A stretch of DNA of 64,000 bases from NCBI GenBank assembly GCA_020054865.1, contig JAIHAR010000004.1, forward strand, positions 1 to 64,000, given 5' to 3'. Source of the stretch: Deferribacteraceae bacterium. GTDB lineage: Bacteria; Chrysiogenota; Deferribacteres; Deferribacterales; Deferrivibrionaceae. The translations under genes were made by a program, and so were the position numbers. The notes below the pieces were generated by a model, which saw only the letters and a program-made list of their open reading frames with translations, was not told the DNA's origin and searched no databases. Positions 8,856-17,135 of the stretch are shown one piece after another (positions within the stretch are counted from its first letter, which is position 1; the number at the start of each line of letters is the position of its first letter).

Positions 8856-10169
8856 ATGTTTAAAAAAATAGAGGATATATTTTCATTACCGGAGCTGAGA
8901 AAAAGAATACTTTTTACAGCTTTTATGCTTATTGTTTACAGGATAGGTACTCATGTACCTACTCCTGGTATTGATTCTGAAGCATTGTCTCAGTTTTTTG
9001 CAAGGCAATCTGGCAATATGCTTGGTTTTTTTGATATGTTTACCGGTGGTGCACTTAGTAGGTTGACAGTTTTTGGACTTGGTATAATGCCATATATTTC
9101 CGCTTCAATTATAATGGAATTGTTAAGCGTTGTTGTTCCTCATCTTGCTGAGCTTAAGAAGCAGGGTACGGAAGGGAGAAATAAGATTACCAAATATACA
9201 AGATACGGGACTGTTCTTATTTGTGCTGTTCAGGCACTTGGTATATCTATAGGGCTTGAAGCAATGACTGCACCAACAGGCTCACCCATTGTAATGTATC
9301 CTGGATGGGGCTTTAGATTTGTTACGACTATTACGCTCACCGCAGGAACTATATTTCTAATGTGGCTCGGTGAAAAAATTACTGAAAAGGGGATCAGTAA
9401 TGGGATTTCGTTAATAATTTTTGCAGGGATAGTAGCCAGTTTGCCTACTGCAGTTATTAACACAATAAGAGTATTAAAAACTGGAGAACTTCAGATAATT
9501 ACAGTTGTTGTAGTTATAGCCATTGCTGTTGGTGTAATTGCAGGAATTGTTTATATGGAGATTGCATCAAGAAGGTTGCCTATACAATACGTGAGAAAAG
9601 GTGGACTTGGAGGAAGGCAGAGTGTTGGTAATTCATATCTTCCCTTGAAATTGAATACTGCAAATGTGATACCAATAATTTTTGCAGCTTCCATTATGTC
9701 TTTTCCAAGTACATTGGCATCTTTTTCCCAAAACAGTATTCTTGGGAAGATAGGTTATTATTTTTCACCAAATTCAATACTATACTATGTTTTATATGTA
9801 GTATTGATTGTATTTTTTACTTATTTTTACACATCAATCATATTTAATCCAAAAGATATAGCAGACAATATACAGAAAAGTGGCGGTGTTATCCCCGGCA
9901 AACGTCCCGGGAATGCAACAGCTGAGTTCATAGATTATACCCTTTCAAGACTTACTTTTGTTGGAGCTATATATCTGTCAGCAGTAGCGATTTTGCCTCA
10001 GCTTATTATTCAAAATTTTAATGTTCCATTCTATTTTGGCGGAACAAGTCTGCTTATTGTAATTGGTGTTGGAATGGATATTATGAACAAGGTTGAGTCG
10101 CATCTTATTACACATAATTATGATGGATTTTTAAAGAAAGGAAGAATCAAAGGAAGGGGCTACGTATGA
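8856..10169 (+). CDS. secY: Preprotein translocase channel subunit SecY
   Basis: 437 residues with about ten hydrophobic segments, the full bacterial SecY length. The conserved GIMPYISASIIMELL region of helix 2, SNGISLIIFAGI, and the cytoplasmic loop with NPKDIADNIQKSGGVIPGKRPG are visible. SecY forms the inner-membrane protein-conducting pore with SecE and SecG. It is the normal spc-operon neighbour of rplO. Its last bases overlap the adk start (ATGA). Confidence 0.98.
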   Translation: MFKKIEDIFSLPELRKRILFTAFMLIVYRIGTHVPTPGIDSEALSQFFARQSGNMLGFFDMFTGGALSRLTVFGLGIMPYISASIIMELLSVVVPHLAELKKQGTEGRNKITKYTRYGTVLICAVQALGISIGLEAMTAPTGSPIVMYPGWGFRFVTTITLTAGTIFLMWLGEKITEKGISNGISLIIFAGIVASLPTAVINTIRVLKTGELQIITVVVVIAIAVGVIAGIVYMEIASRRLPIQYVRKGGLGGRQSVGNSYLPLKLNTANVIPIIFAASIMSFPSTLASFSQNSILGKIGYYFSPNSILYYVLYVVLIVFFTYFYTSIIFNPKDIADNIQKSGGVIPGKRPGNATAEFIDYTLSRLTFVGAIYLSAVAILPQLIIQNFNVPFYFGGTSLLIVIGVGMDIMNKVESHLITHNYDGFLKKGRIKGRGYV

Positions 10170-10813
10170 TTAATATGATTTTTCTTGGACCTCCCGGAGC
10201 AGGTAAAGGGACCCAGTCAGCAAATATTATTAAAGACTTCGGTGTTGTACAGATATCAACCGGCGATATTTTGCGGGCTGCAGTAAATGAGGGTACTGAA
10301 TTTGGACTTATGGCCAAGAAATATATGGATGAAGGCAAGCTTGTTCCGGATGACGTTATAATCGGCATTGTAAAAGACAGGCTTATGGCTGATGACTGTA
10401 AGAATGGGTTTATATTGGATGGTTTTCCAAGAACAATTCCTCAGGCTGTTGCCCTTGACAGTATGGTTAAAGAAAGCCTTAAAACAGAGATTACACATAT
10501 TGTTAGCCTTGAAGTGCCAGATGAGGATATTTTGAAAAGGCTGACAGGAAGAAGAACCTGTGAAAATTGTAAAAAAGGGTTTCACATTGAATATGCACCT
10601 TCAAAAAAAGGTGATGTTTGTGATGAGTGTGGCGGCAAATTAGTCCAGAGGGATGATGATAAAGAGGAAACTATCAAGAAAAGATTGAATGTTTATCATG
10701 AGCAAACATCAAAGCTCAAGGACTATTATGAAAAGTCAGGCAAACTTTTTGTTGTTGATGGAACAGGAACGCCTGATGATATATATAATAATATTAAGGA
10801 GATTTTATCCTGA
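10166..10813 (+). CDS. adk: Adenylate kinase, zinc-LID type
   Basis: 215 residues. The P-loop GPPGAGKGT occupies residues 8-16, DGFPRT is the AMP/ATP-binding motif, and the long LID domain has four cysteines (132, 135, 152, 155), the structural zinc site found in Gram-positive and many thermophilic enzymes. It interconverts ATP + AMP and 2 ADP. Its start overlaps the secY stop, and its TGA is directly followed by the map ATG. Confidence 0.98.
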   Translation: MINMIFLGPPGAGKGTQSANIIKDFGVVQISTGDILRAAVNEGTEFGLMAKKYMDEGKLVPDDVIIGIVKDRLMADDCKNGFILDGFPRTIPQAVALDSMVKESLKTEITHIVSLEVPDEDILKRLTGRRTCENCKKGFHIEYAPSKKGDVCDECGGKLVQRDDDKEETIKKRLNVYHEQTSKLKDYYEKSGKLFVVDGTGTPDDIYNNIKEILS

Positions 10814-11557
10814 ATGGTTGAAATTAAAACCAGGGCTGAACTTGAAAGAATGAAGAAGGCTTGTAGCATTGTTAAAGAAGTACTTGAAAAAGTCGAAAAA
10901 GAGATAAGACCTGGAATTACAACAAAAAGTATTGACAATTTGGCAGAAAATATTATAGTTTCACGTTCTGCTATACCGTCATTTAAGAATTACAGGGGAT
11001 ACCCGGCAACTATATGTGCCTCTGTAAATGATGTGGTAGTACATGGAATCCCCTCAGATTATGTTTTAAAGGAAGGGGATATTGTTAGTATTGACGTGGG
11101 TGCTTATATAGATGGTTTTCACGGAGATGCGGCAAGGACATTTATGGTGGGTAATTGCAGTGATGTCGCAAGAAGACTTGTAGACGTGACAAAGGAAAGT
11201 TTTTTTAAGGGTATGGAATTTGCAAAAAGTTCTTGCAGGCTTTCTGATATCTCACATGCAATTCAATCTTATGTTGAAGATAACGGATTTGAAGTTATAA
11301 GGGATTATTATGGTCATGGTATTGGAAGGGAACTTCATGAAGATCCTACCATACCTAACTATGGTAAACCTAACCGCGGCATCAGGCTTAGGCCTGGAAT
11401 GGTTTTGGCAATAGAGCCTATGGTTGTTGAAAAAAAATACACAGTAAAAACCCTCGAAGATGGCTGGACTGTGGTAACAGAAGATGGTGGTCTGGCAGCA
11501 CATTATGAGAATACTGTTGCAATAACAACCAATGGCCCTGAAATTTTAACATTATAA
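10814..11557 (+). CDS. map: Methionine aminopeptidase type I
   Basis: 247 residues. Metal ligands are recognisable in the segments SIDVGAYIDGFHGDAARTF (two Asp), YGHGIGRELHEDP (His) and VLAIEPM plus the C-terminal ENTVAIT (Glu). It removes the N-terminal Met from nascent proteins. It abuts adk without a gap, and infA follows, the usual secY-adk-map-infA order. Confidence 0.98.
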   Translation: MVEIKTRAELERMKKACSIVKEVLEKVEKEIRPGITTKSIDNLAENIIVSRSAIPSFKNYRGYPATICASVNDVVVHGIPSDYVLKEGDIVSIDVGAYIDGFHGDAARTFMVGNCSDVARRLVDVTKESFFKGMEFAKSSCRLSDISHAIQSYVEDNGFEVIRDYYGHGIGRELHEDPTIPNYGKPNRGIRLRPGMVLAIEPMVVEKKYTVKTLEDGWTVVTEDGGLAAHYENTVAITTNGPEILTL

Positions 11558-11567
11558 GGTAAGGTAA

Positions 11568-11789
11568 ATGGGGAAAAGGGATGATGTAATCGAGATTGAA
11601 GGTAAAGTGGTTGAGGCTTTACCTAATGCAATGTTTAAAGTTGCTCTGGATAACGGGCATGTGATTCTGGCACATCTGTCAGGGAAGATGAGGATGCATT
11701 TTATAAGAATATTACCGGGAGACAGAGTGACTGTTGAGATTTCCCCTTATGATTTGACAAAAGGAAGAATTACTTACAGACATAAGTAA
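11568..11789 (+). CDS. infA: Translation initiation factor IF-1
   Basis: 73 residues, one OB fold. [40 protein letters not shown] and [20 protein letters not shown] are the invariant stretches. IF-1 occupies the A site of the 30S subunit during initiation. It lies between map and rpmJ as in many bacteria. Confidence 0.98.
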   Translation: MGKRDDVIEIEGKVVEALPNAMFKVALDNGHVILAHLSGKMRMHFIRILPGDRVTVEISPYDLTKGRITYRHK

Positions 11790-11802
11790 AAGAGGTGTTA
11801 GT

Positions 11803-11916
11803 ATGAAAGTAAGAGCGAGTGTTAAACCTATTTGCAGCAAGTGCAAGGTTATAAAAAGAAATGGAATCGTCAGGGTTATCTGCGAGAACCCGAGACATAA
11901 GCAAAGACAGGGTTAA
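11803..11916 (+). CDS. rpmJ: 50S ribosomal protein L36
   Basis: 37 residues starting [20 protein letters not shown] and ending HKQRQG. Zinc ligands are Cys11, Cys14, Cys27 and His32, the zinc-binding form of L36. The ribosome-binding site AGAGGTGT precedes ATG 11803. The gene is short but sits exactly between infA and rpsM, its usual place. Confidence 0.97.
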   Translation: MKVRASVKPICSKCKVIKRNGIVRVICENPRHKQRQG

Positions 11917-11927
11917 GGAGGAAATTT

Positions 11928-12296
11928 GTGGCTCGTATTGCAGGTGTAGACGTACCTAATAACAAAAAAATTGAAATTGGGCTTACCTATATTTTTGGCA
12001 TCGGACGCAGTACCGCTAAAAGGATTATCGATGTTACGGGTGTAGATGAAAATAAGAGAATTGGTGATCTGACTCAGCAGGAAATTTCTGAGATAAGGAA
12101 GTTTATTGACGAAAACTTGAAGGTTGAGGGTGATTTAAGAAAAGATATTTCCCTTAACATTAAAAGGCTTATGGAAATAAACTGCTACAGGGGGCAGAGG
12201 CATAAAAATAGTCTGCCATGTAGAGGTCAGAAGACACGCAGCAATGCAAGGACGAGAAGAGGCCTTGCCGGAAAGCGCGGAATTAAGAAGAAGTAG
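11928..12296 (+). CDS. rpsM: 30S ribosomal protein S13
   Basis: 122 residues, GTG start after [28 protein letters not shown] and the C-terminal basic tail [20 protein letters not shown] are typical. S13 contacts the P-site tRNA and forms intersubunit bridge B1. First gene of the alpha-operon segment. Confidence 0.97.
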   Translation: MARIAGVDVPNNKKIEIGLTYIFGIGRSTAKRIIDVTGVDENKRIGDLTQQEISEIRKFIDENLKVEGDLRKDISLNIKRLMEINCYRGQRHKNSLPCRGQKTRSNARTRRGLAGKRGIKKK

Positions 12297-12313
12297 TTTT
12301 ATCTGGAGGAAAA

Positions 12314-12694
12314 ATGGCTAAACCAAGGAAAAGAAAAGAAAAAAGAAATGTGCCTAAAGGTATAGCACATATTCAATCTACATTTAACAATACTATAGTT
12401 ACTTTTACTGATATAAATGGAAATACAGTATGTTGGGCAGCAGGTGGCGGTGAAGGATTTAAAAACTCCAGAAAATCCACTCCTTATGCAGCACAGCTTG
12501 CTGCAGAGAGTGCTGCCAAAAGAGCACTTGATGCCGGTATGAGAGAAGTTGAAGTAAATATTAAAGGACCTGGCGCAGGTAGAGAAAGTGCCGTTAGGGC
12601 TATTCAGGCTGCAGGGATTAAAATTACACTTATAAGAGATTTGACTCCTGTGCCACATAATGGTTGTAGACCAAGAAAGAAAAGAAGAGTGTAA
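12314..12694 (+). CDS. rpsK: 30S ribosomal protein S11
   Basis: 126 residues. [20 protein letters not shown] and the C-terminal [20 protein letters not shown] are diagnostic. S11 lines the platform near the E site and the Shine-Dalgarno helix. It is followed after 12 bases by rpsD. Confidence 0.98.
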   Translation: MAKPRKRKEKRNVPKGIAHIQSTFNNTIVTFTDINGNTVCWAAGGGEGFKNSRKSTPYAAQLAAESAAKRALDAGMREVEVNIKGPGAGRESAVRAIQAAGIKITLIRDLTPVPHNGCRPRKKRRV

Positions 12695-12706
12695 TGGAGG
12701 TTTACA

Positions 12707-13333
12707 TTGGCTAGATATACAGGACCAGCCTGCAAACTTTGCAGAAGAGAAGGGATGAAATTATATTTAAAAGGTGATCGTTGTTTTAAAGATAAATGTG
12801 CATTTGAAAAGAAAGGTTATCCGCCCGGACAGCACGGACAGGCAAGAAAGAAATTAAGTGACTACGGTCTTCAGCTTAGGGAAAAGCAGAAGGTTAAAAG
12901 GCTTTATGGAGTACTTGAAACTCAATTTAGAAGATATTTTGAAAAGGCTACAAGAATGCAGGGGATTACAGGTGAAAACCTGCTGCAACTTCTTGAAAGA
13001 AGACTTGACAATGTAGTTTATAGAAGTGGATTTGCCGGCAGCAGAAAAGAGGCCAGACAGTTTGTAAGACACAATCATTTCCAGGTAAATGGTAGAAGGG
13101 TTAATATACCTTCATTCATTGTAAGACCAGGAGATGAAGTGAAAGTTATAGAGGGCAGCACTGATGTGGCCAGAATTAAGGAGTGCCTGGACACTTCTGA
13201 AGGAAGAGGTGTTCCTGAGTGGTTAAGCGTTGATAAAGATAATATGAAGGCTACTGTAAGCAGGTTACCTGAGAGAAATGATGTAAATTATGAGATTCAT
13301 GAACATCTTATAGTAGAGCTCTATTCTAAGTAA
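12707..13333 (+). CDS. rpsD: 30S ribosomal protein S4, zinc-binding form
   Basis: 208 residues, TTG start behind ATGGAGGT. The N terminus has four cysteines (9, 12, 26, 31) as in zinc-binding S4, followed by [20 protein letters not shown]. The S4 RNA-binding domain is at [21 protein letters not shown]4 nucleates 30S assembly and in some bacteria represses the alpha operon. It precedes rpoA. Confidence 0.97.
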   Translation: MARYTGPACKLCRREGMKLYLKGDRCFKDKCAFEKKGYPPGQHGQARKKLSDYGLQLREKQKVKRLYGVLETQFRRYFEKATRMQGITGENLLQLLERRLDNVVYRSGFAGSRKEARQFVRHNHFQVNGRRVNIPSFIVRPGDEVKVIEGSTDVARIKECLDTSEGRGVPEWLSVDKDNMKATVSRLPERNDVNYEIHEHLIVELYSK

Positions 13334-13355
13334 TAGGCCCCTGGAGGATTATTTG

Positions 13356-14372
13356 ATGATATTAATGCAATTTCAAAACCTTATTAAGCCAAAAAAGATT
13401 GAGCCAGTTGGAGAGCTTACAAGAAGTTATGGTAAGTTTGTGGCTGAGCCGCTTGAAAGAGGTTTTGGTATAACAATTGGCAATTCCCTGAGAAGGACTC
13501 TTTTAAGTACTATTGAAGGTACGGCAGTGGTCGGAGTACGCATCGAAGGTGTTACTCACGAGTATGCAACAATACCCGGCGTGTTTGAAGATGTCGTTGA
13601 TATTATACTTAATATCAAATCTCTTGAACTAAATCTTCACACTCATGAGCAGACCAGGGTATTTATTGAAAAGAAAGGTGAAGGTGTTATTACTGCTGCT
13701 GATATAAAGGGGAATCCAAATGTGGAAGTATTAAATCCTGATCAGCATATTGCTACAATTACCGATCCTAATACAAAATTATACATGGAACTTATCGTGG
13801 AAAGAGGGATTGGATATGTCCCTGCCGAAGAAATGAAAGACAAGTTTGATGAGGTAGATATCATTCCGATTGATGCTATTTTTAGCCCTATCAAACGTGT
13901 AAATTATCAGGTTGATAACGCACGTGTGGGGCAGAGCACGGATTACGATAAGCTGATTATTGAGGTGGAAACAGACGGGTCAGTCAAGCCGGAAGATGCA
14001 ATAGCCTTTGCTGCAAAAATCATCAAAGACCAGATGGAGTTGTTTATAAACTTTGATGAGCCGGTGTATGAAGAGAAGCAAGAAAAGGTAGAAAGAGATA
14101 ATTCAGAAGTACTTGAGTTGCTTGGTAAAAGTATTGAAGAGCTTGAGCTTTCCGTTAGAGCATATAATTGTCTTAAAAATGCAAACATTAAAACCTTGTC
14201 TGAGCTTTGCTCAAAGACTGACTCAGAAATGCTTAAGACCAAGAATTTTGGAAGGAAGTCACTGGAAGAGATTAAAAAGGTGCTTAATGATATGGGACTT
14301 AGCCTTGGTATGGATTTAGAGGCTATTGGCTACAATAAAGATACAGAGGGAGAAGAGAACGATGCGTCATAG
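13356..14372 (+). CDS. rpoA: RNA polymerase alpha subunit
   Basis: About 338 residues. The N-terminal assembly domain includes EPLERGFGITIGNSLRRTLL and the C-terminal domain LELSVRAYNCLKNANIKTLS through NFGRKSLEEIKKVL, which contacts UP elements and activators. The GGAGG at 13343-13347 is spaced best for ATG 13356; TTG 13353 and ATG 13365 are alternatives. The 3' end overlaps rplQ by 11 bases. Confidence 0.97.
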   Translation: MILMQFQNLIKPKKIEPVGELTRSYGKFVAEPLERGFGITIGNSLRRTLLSTIEGTAVVGVRIEGVTHEYATIPGVFEDVVDIILNIKSLELNLHTHEQTRVFIEKKGEGVITAADIKGNPNVEVLNPDQHIATITDPNTKLYMELIVERGIGYVPAEEMKDKFDEVDIIPIDAIFSPIKRVNYQVDNARVGQSTDYDKLIIEVETDGSVKPEDAIAFAAKIIKDQMELFINFDEPVYEEKQEKVERDNSEVLELLGKSIEELELSVRAYNCLKNANIKTLSELCSKTDSEMLKTKNFGRKSLEEIKKVLNDMGLSLGMDLEAIGYNKDTEGEENDAS

Positions 14373-14751
14373 AAATAGTGGTAAAAAGTTAGGCAGGCCA
14401 ACTTATGCAAGAATTGCCATGCTTAGAAATATGGCATACTCTCTTATAGAAAAAGGTAGAATAGAGACAACCGTTGATAGAGCCAAGGCGCTCAGGGGGT
14501 TTATCGAACCTCTTATAACATTGGGAAAGAAAAATACCCTTGCTTCAAGAAGACTTGCCCTTAGAAGGTTACCTAACAAGGATGCCATAAACAGACTTTT
14601 TGAAGAGGTAGCACCGCTTTTTAAAGAAAGAAATGGCGGGTATACAAGGATTTTGAAAACATCTGTAAGGAGAGGGGACAACGCCCAGCTTGCTATAATT
14701 GAATTTGTAGAGTCCAAATCCAACGAAAAAGAAAATAAAACAAATGAGTAA
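14362..14751 (+). CDS. rplQ: 50S ribosomal protein L17
   Basis: 129 residues from ATG 14362 inside the rpoA end, preceded by GAGGGAGAAG. MRHRNSGKKLGRPTYARIAM and the C-terminal RILKTSVRRGDNAQLAIIEF are typical. Upstream in-frame codons are part of rpoA and lack similarity to L17. It is the last gene of the ribosomal superoperon, and a terminator hairpin follows at once. Confidence 0.97.
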   Translation: MRHRNSGKKLGRPTYARIAMLRNMAYSLIEKGRIETTVDRAKALRGFIEPLITLGKKNTLASRRLALRRLPNKDAINRLFEEVAPLFKERNGGYTRILKTSVRRGDNAQLAIIEFVESKSNEKENKTNE

Positions 14752-15334
14752 AGAAAAAAGGGGGTTACCCCCTTTTTTTTTATCATTAGATAACCTAAGC
14801 TTCGAAATAAATAAAAAGAAAATAATAAACATAAGAGAGTACAGAGCATCTTTCAACAATTTACTTTTGATAAAAGGGAAAATAGGGTCTGGAAAGACAA
14901 CACTTTTGAAGATATTGGCTGACATATTTTTTCCTACATCGGGGAAATATTTGCTGAATAATGAAATTAATTTTAAAAAAATCTATATACATTCTTTCCC
15001 CTTCTTCAATTTTATCACAGGCCGTATTGCTGACGAAATGTTGCTTGCTGGCAAAATATCTGAATTTGAAGGTAAAATGCCTGATAAAGCTATAGATGAA
15101 CTATCTGGCGGCGAACTAAAAAAAATATCAATACTGCTGAGCATCAATTCTGGATATAACCTTATTTTGGCAGACGAGCCATTTAATATGCTTGACGATA
15201 ATGAAATGGAAAATGTAAAAAACACTATAATAAAGCAAATGGGAATAGCATCCTTTATTGTTACCACCCATGAAGATATTCTTGATGATTATGCAGATGA
15301 AATAATAAGGCTTGAAGATGGCTGTATTATTTAA
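14744..15334 (+). CDS. ABC transporter ATPase, ECF/CbiO-like (first of pair)
   Basis: 196 residues, short for an ABC ATPase. The Walker A GKIGSGKT is at residues 45-52, signature ELSGGELKK near 118-126, Walker B LILADEP near 141-147 and the switch histidine in VTTHED. The only ATG is 14744, overlapping rplQ by 8 bases and reading through the terminator hairpin; no start codon with a ribosome-binding site exists after the hairpin. It pairs with the next ATPase like EcfA/EcfA' of energy-coupling-factor vitamin or metal transporters, but no T or S membrane component is adjacent. Substrate unknown. Confidence 0.8.
   Translation: MSKEKRGLPPFFLSLDNLSFEINKKKIINIREYRASFNNLLLIKGKIGSGKTTLLKILADIFFPTSGKYLLNNEINFKKIYIHSFPFFNFITGRIADEMLLAGKISEFEGKMPDKAIDELSGGELKKISILLSINSGYNLILADEPFNMLDDNEMENVKNTIIKQMGIASFIVTTHEDILDDYADEIIRLEDGCII
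14755..14781 (+). terminator. Rho-independent terminator of the ribosomal superoperon
   Basis: GGGGG-TTA-CCCCC (14760-14772) with flanking A/T pairs is followed by nine T residues (14773-14781). It begins a few bases after the rplQ stop, so it should end the long ribosomal transcript. It also lies inside the first 13 codons of the following ABC ATPase reading frame, which makes readthrough or ribosome-dependent melting relevant to that gene. Confidence 0.85.
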
Positions 15335-15881
15335 AAATATCAGCTTTGGCTATGAAAGAAAAATATTTGATGATTTTAATTATCATTTTAATAGAGAGAC
15401 AATAAGCTGTATCTACGGACTAAATGGCACAGGAAAATCTACATTAATTGCAATGCTGGCAGGACTGATTAAGCCTCAAAAAGGTGAGATTGTAATCGAA
15501 AAAGGGATGAAAACCGGGTTTGTATTGCAGTTTCCCGAAAATCTTGTTTATACAGATTCTGTTTATAATGAAATATTTTCAATTGTTAAATCATCTGAAA
15601 TTACTGAAAATATAATTAAAACACTGAATTTGGATGAAGTAAGAGATATTAACCCATTCAAGCTTAGCGATGGGCAAAAAAGGGTTATGTTTATATATAG
15701 TATTTTGATGTGTAATGACCTGTGTATATTTGACGAACCGTTTACAAGCATTGACAAAGAAACAAAAAAAAATATCAAAGAGATGTTTATAAACTTCAAA
15801 AATAAAAAGAAAACAATTATCTATACAACAAACAGAAAATTTGATACAGATATTTCAGATTTTGTACTGGAGTTGAAATGA
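15318..15881 (+). CDS. ABC transporter ATPase, ECF/CbiO-like (second of pair)
   Basis: 187 residues from ATG 15318. It overlaps the previous ATPase by 17 bases; TTG 15312 is an alternative start. Walker A is GLNGTGKS at residues 34-41. The Q-loop LQFPENLVYTDSVYNEIF closely resembles the QFPE...V..DI pattern of EcfA/CbiO ATPases. The signature is LSDGQKR (Asp replacing the first Gly), Walker B is LCIFDEP, and the terminal histidine of the switch region is replaced (YTTNRK). Probably forms a heterodimer with the first ATPase; partner membrane proteins are not in this window. Confidence 0.8.
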   Translation: MAVLFKNISFGYERKIFDDFNYHFNRETISCIYGLNGTGKSTLIAMLAGLIKPQKGEIVIEKGMKTGFVLQFPENLVYTDSVYNEIFSIVKSSEITENIIKTLNLDEVRDINPFKLSDGQKRVMFIYSILMCNDLCIFDEPFTSIDKETKKNIKEMFINFKNKKKTIIYTTNRKFDTDISDFVLELK

Positions 15882-16420
15882 ACAATATTGTTTTTTGGGG
15901 TAAAAAGGTTGTAAAAGCAGGGCTTTGTACCTCTTTTTTTGGAAATATATCGTATAGGAATGACAATAAAATATTTATAACAAAGACAGGGGCAATGCTT
16001 GATGAGTTGGCTGATGATGACATTGTAGAAGTTAATGTTATTGATAAAAGCAGCAGTGATAAAATCGCCTCATCAGAATTGGTGGTGCACAGAGGAATTT
16101 ATCAGAAAACTCATTACGATCATGTAATACATACACATAGCCTCTTTTCAACACTTATGGATAAATTTGAATATTATGTATCATTTGACTACTCGGAAGT
16201 ATTGCCTTTTCTAAAAAAGGTGCCAATAGTAACAGGTAAAAGTGGTACAAGTATTCTTGCAAAAAATGTGTCTGAAGCCCTGAATGAGAATCCTGTGGTT
16301 ATTGTTAAAGGGCACGGAGTTTTTTCAGCAGGGCAAAGTTTTAAGGAATGTTACATATATTTAACAGCATTGGAACATTATTCAAAAGATAAGTACTTCA
16401 GGGAGTTACTTAATGAATAA
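15878..16420 (+). CDS. Class II aldolase/adducin family protein
   Basis: 180 residues. The zinc-binding HTHS motif lies near residue 85, a second histidine is in KGHGVFSAG, and SFFGNISYR matches the phosphate-binding N-terminal loop of the fuculose-phosphate aldolase / ribulose-phosphate epimerase family. Such enzymes cleave or epimerise phosphorylated ketoses, or dehydrate methylthioribulose phosphate. Substrate cannot be decided. It overlaps the ATPase upstream and the TIM-barrel gene downstream, so a shared transcript is likely. Confidence 0.82.
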   Translation: MNNIVFWGKKVVKAGLCTSFFGNISYRNDNKIFITKTGAMLDELADDDIVEVNVIDKSSSDKIASSELVVHRGIYQKTHYDHVIHTHSLFSTLMDKFEYYVSFDYSEVLPFLKKVPIVTGKSGTSILAKNVSEALNENPVVIVKGHGVFSAGQSFKECYIYLTALEHYSKDKYFRELLNE

Positions 16421-17135
16421 TATTTATCTGAAAGCCGAATCATCCACCTATAAGGAAGTTGTTGAATATGCCCAAAATAGTTTGCTTGGTATTGAATATG
16501 TTATGAATTTTAACGATTACAAGAGTTTACAATTTCTTGCAAAGTCAGGGGTAAGATTTACTGTTCATTCGGTATTTTTTGATGTCGAATTAGGTTCACT
16601 TAATCCATTTGTAAGAGATATCTCAAAAAAAATTTTAAAGGAAGTAATAGATATCTGTAACGAGTTAAAACCTGATAATCTGGTTATTCACCATAATTAC
16701 AATCCTTACAAATATGCATTTAAGGAGGATTTATTTGTTGAGAGGTTTTTTGAAAGTTTTATGGATGTGGTAGAAAATAAGAAAGACTTTAAAATTAGTC
16801 TGGAAAATGTATTCGAATTTGATTCAAATGTAGGTAAAAAACTTGTAGATAAAATTAATAGAGACGATGTGGGACTTTGTTTTGATTGTGGGCATTTTAA
16901 TATGTTTTCTGAAGAGTATATTCACTCCTGGATGAAAAAGTGGGATAGTAAAATATTTAGTTTTCACCTTCACAATAACTACGGGAAATATGATGAGCAC
17001 AATGTCCTTTCAGATGGTAGTTTTGATATTTACGAATTGAGAGGCTATTTTAAAGATAGAATCTTAACGATTGAAAATAAAACTGTTAAAGAGTTTGAAG
17101 TTTCACTGAAATATTTCAAGGAACTTTTTGGCTAA
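16413..17135 (+). CDS. Xylose isomerase-like TIM-barrel protein
   Basis: 240 residues. Metal-site-like segments include LVIHHNYNPYK, ISLENVFEFD, VGLCFDCGHFNMF and SFHLHNNYGKYDEHN, the pattern of the AP endonuclease 2 / sugar-phosphate isomerase-epimerase family. It overlaps the aldolase by 8 bases, suggesting that the two act on the same sugar or sugar-derived metabolite. Exact reaction unknown; a nuclease role is less likely given the lack of an endonuclease-IV length and context. Confidence 0.75.
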   Translation: MNNIYLKAESSTYKEVVEYAQNSLLGIEYVMNFNDYKSLQFLAKSGVRFTVHSVFFDVELGSLNPFVRDISKKILKEVIDICNELKPDNLVIHHNYNPYKYAFKEDLFVERFFESFMDVVENKKDFKISLENVFEFDSNVGKKLVDKINRDDVGLCFDCGHFNMFSEEYIHSWMKKWDSKIFSFHLHNNYGKYDEHNVLSDGSFDIYELRGYFKDRILTIENKTVKEFEVSLKYFKELFG

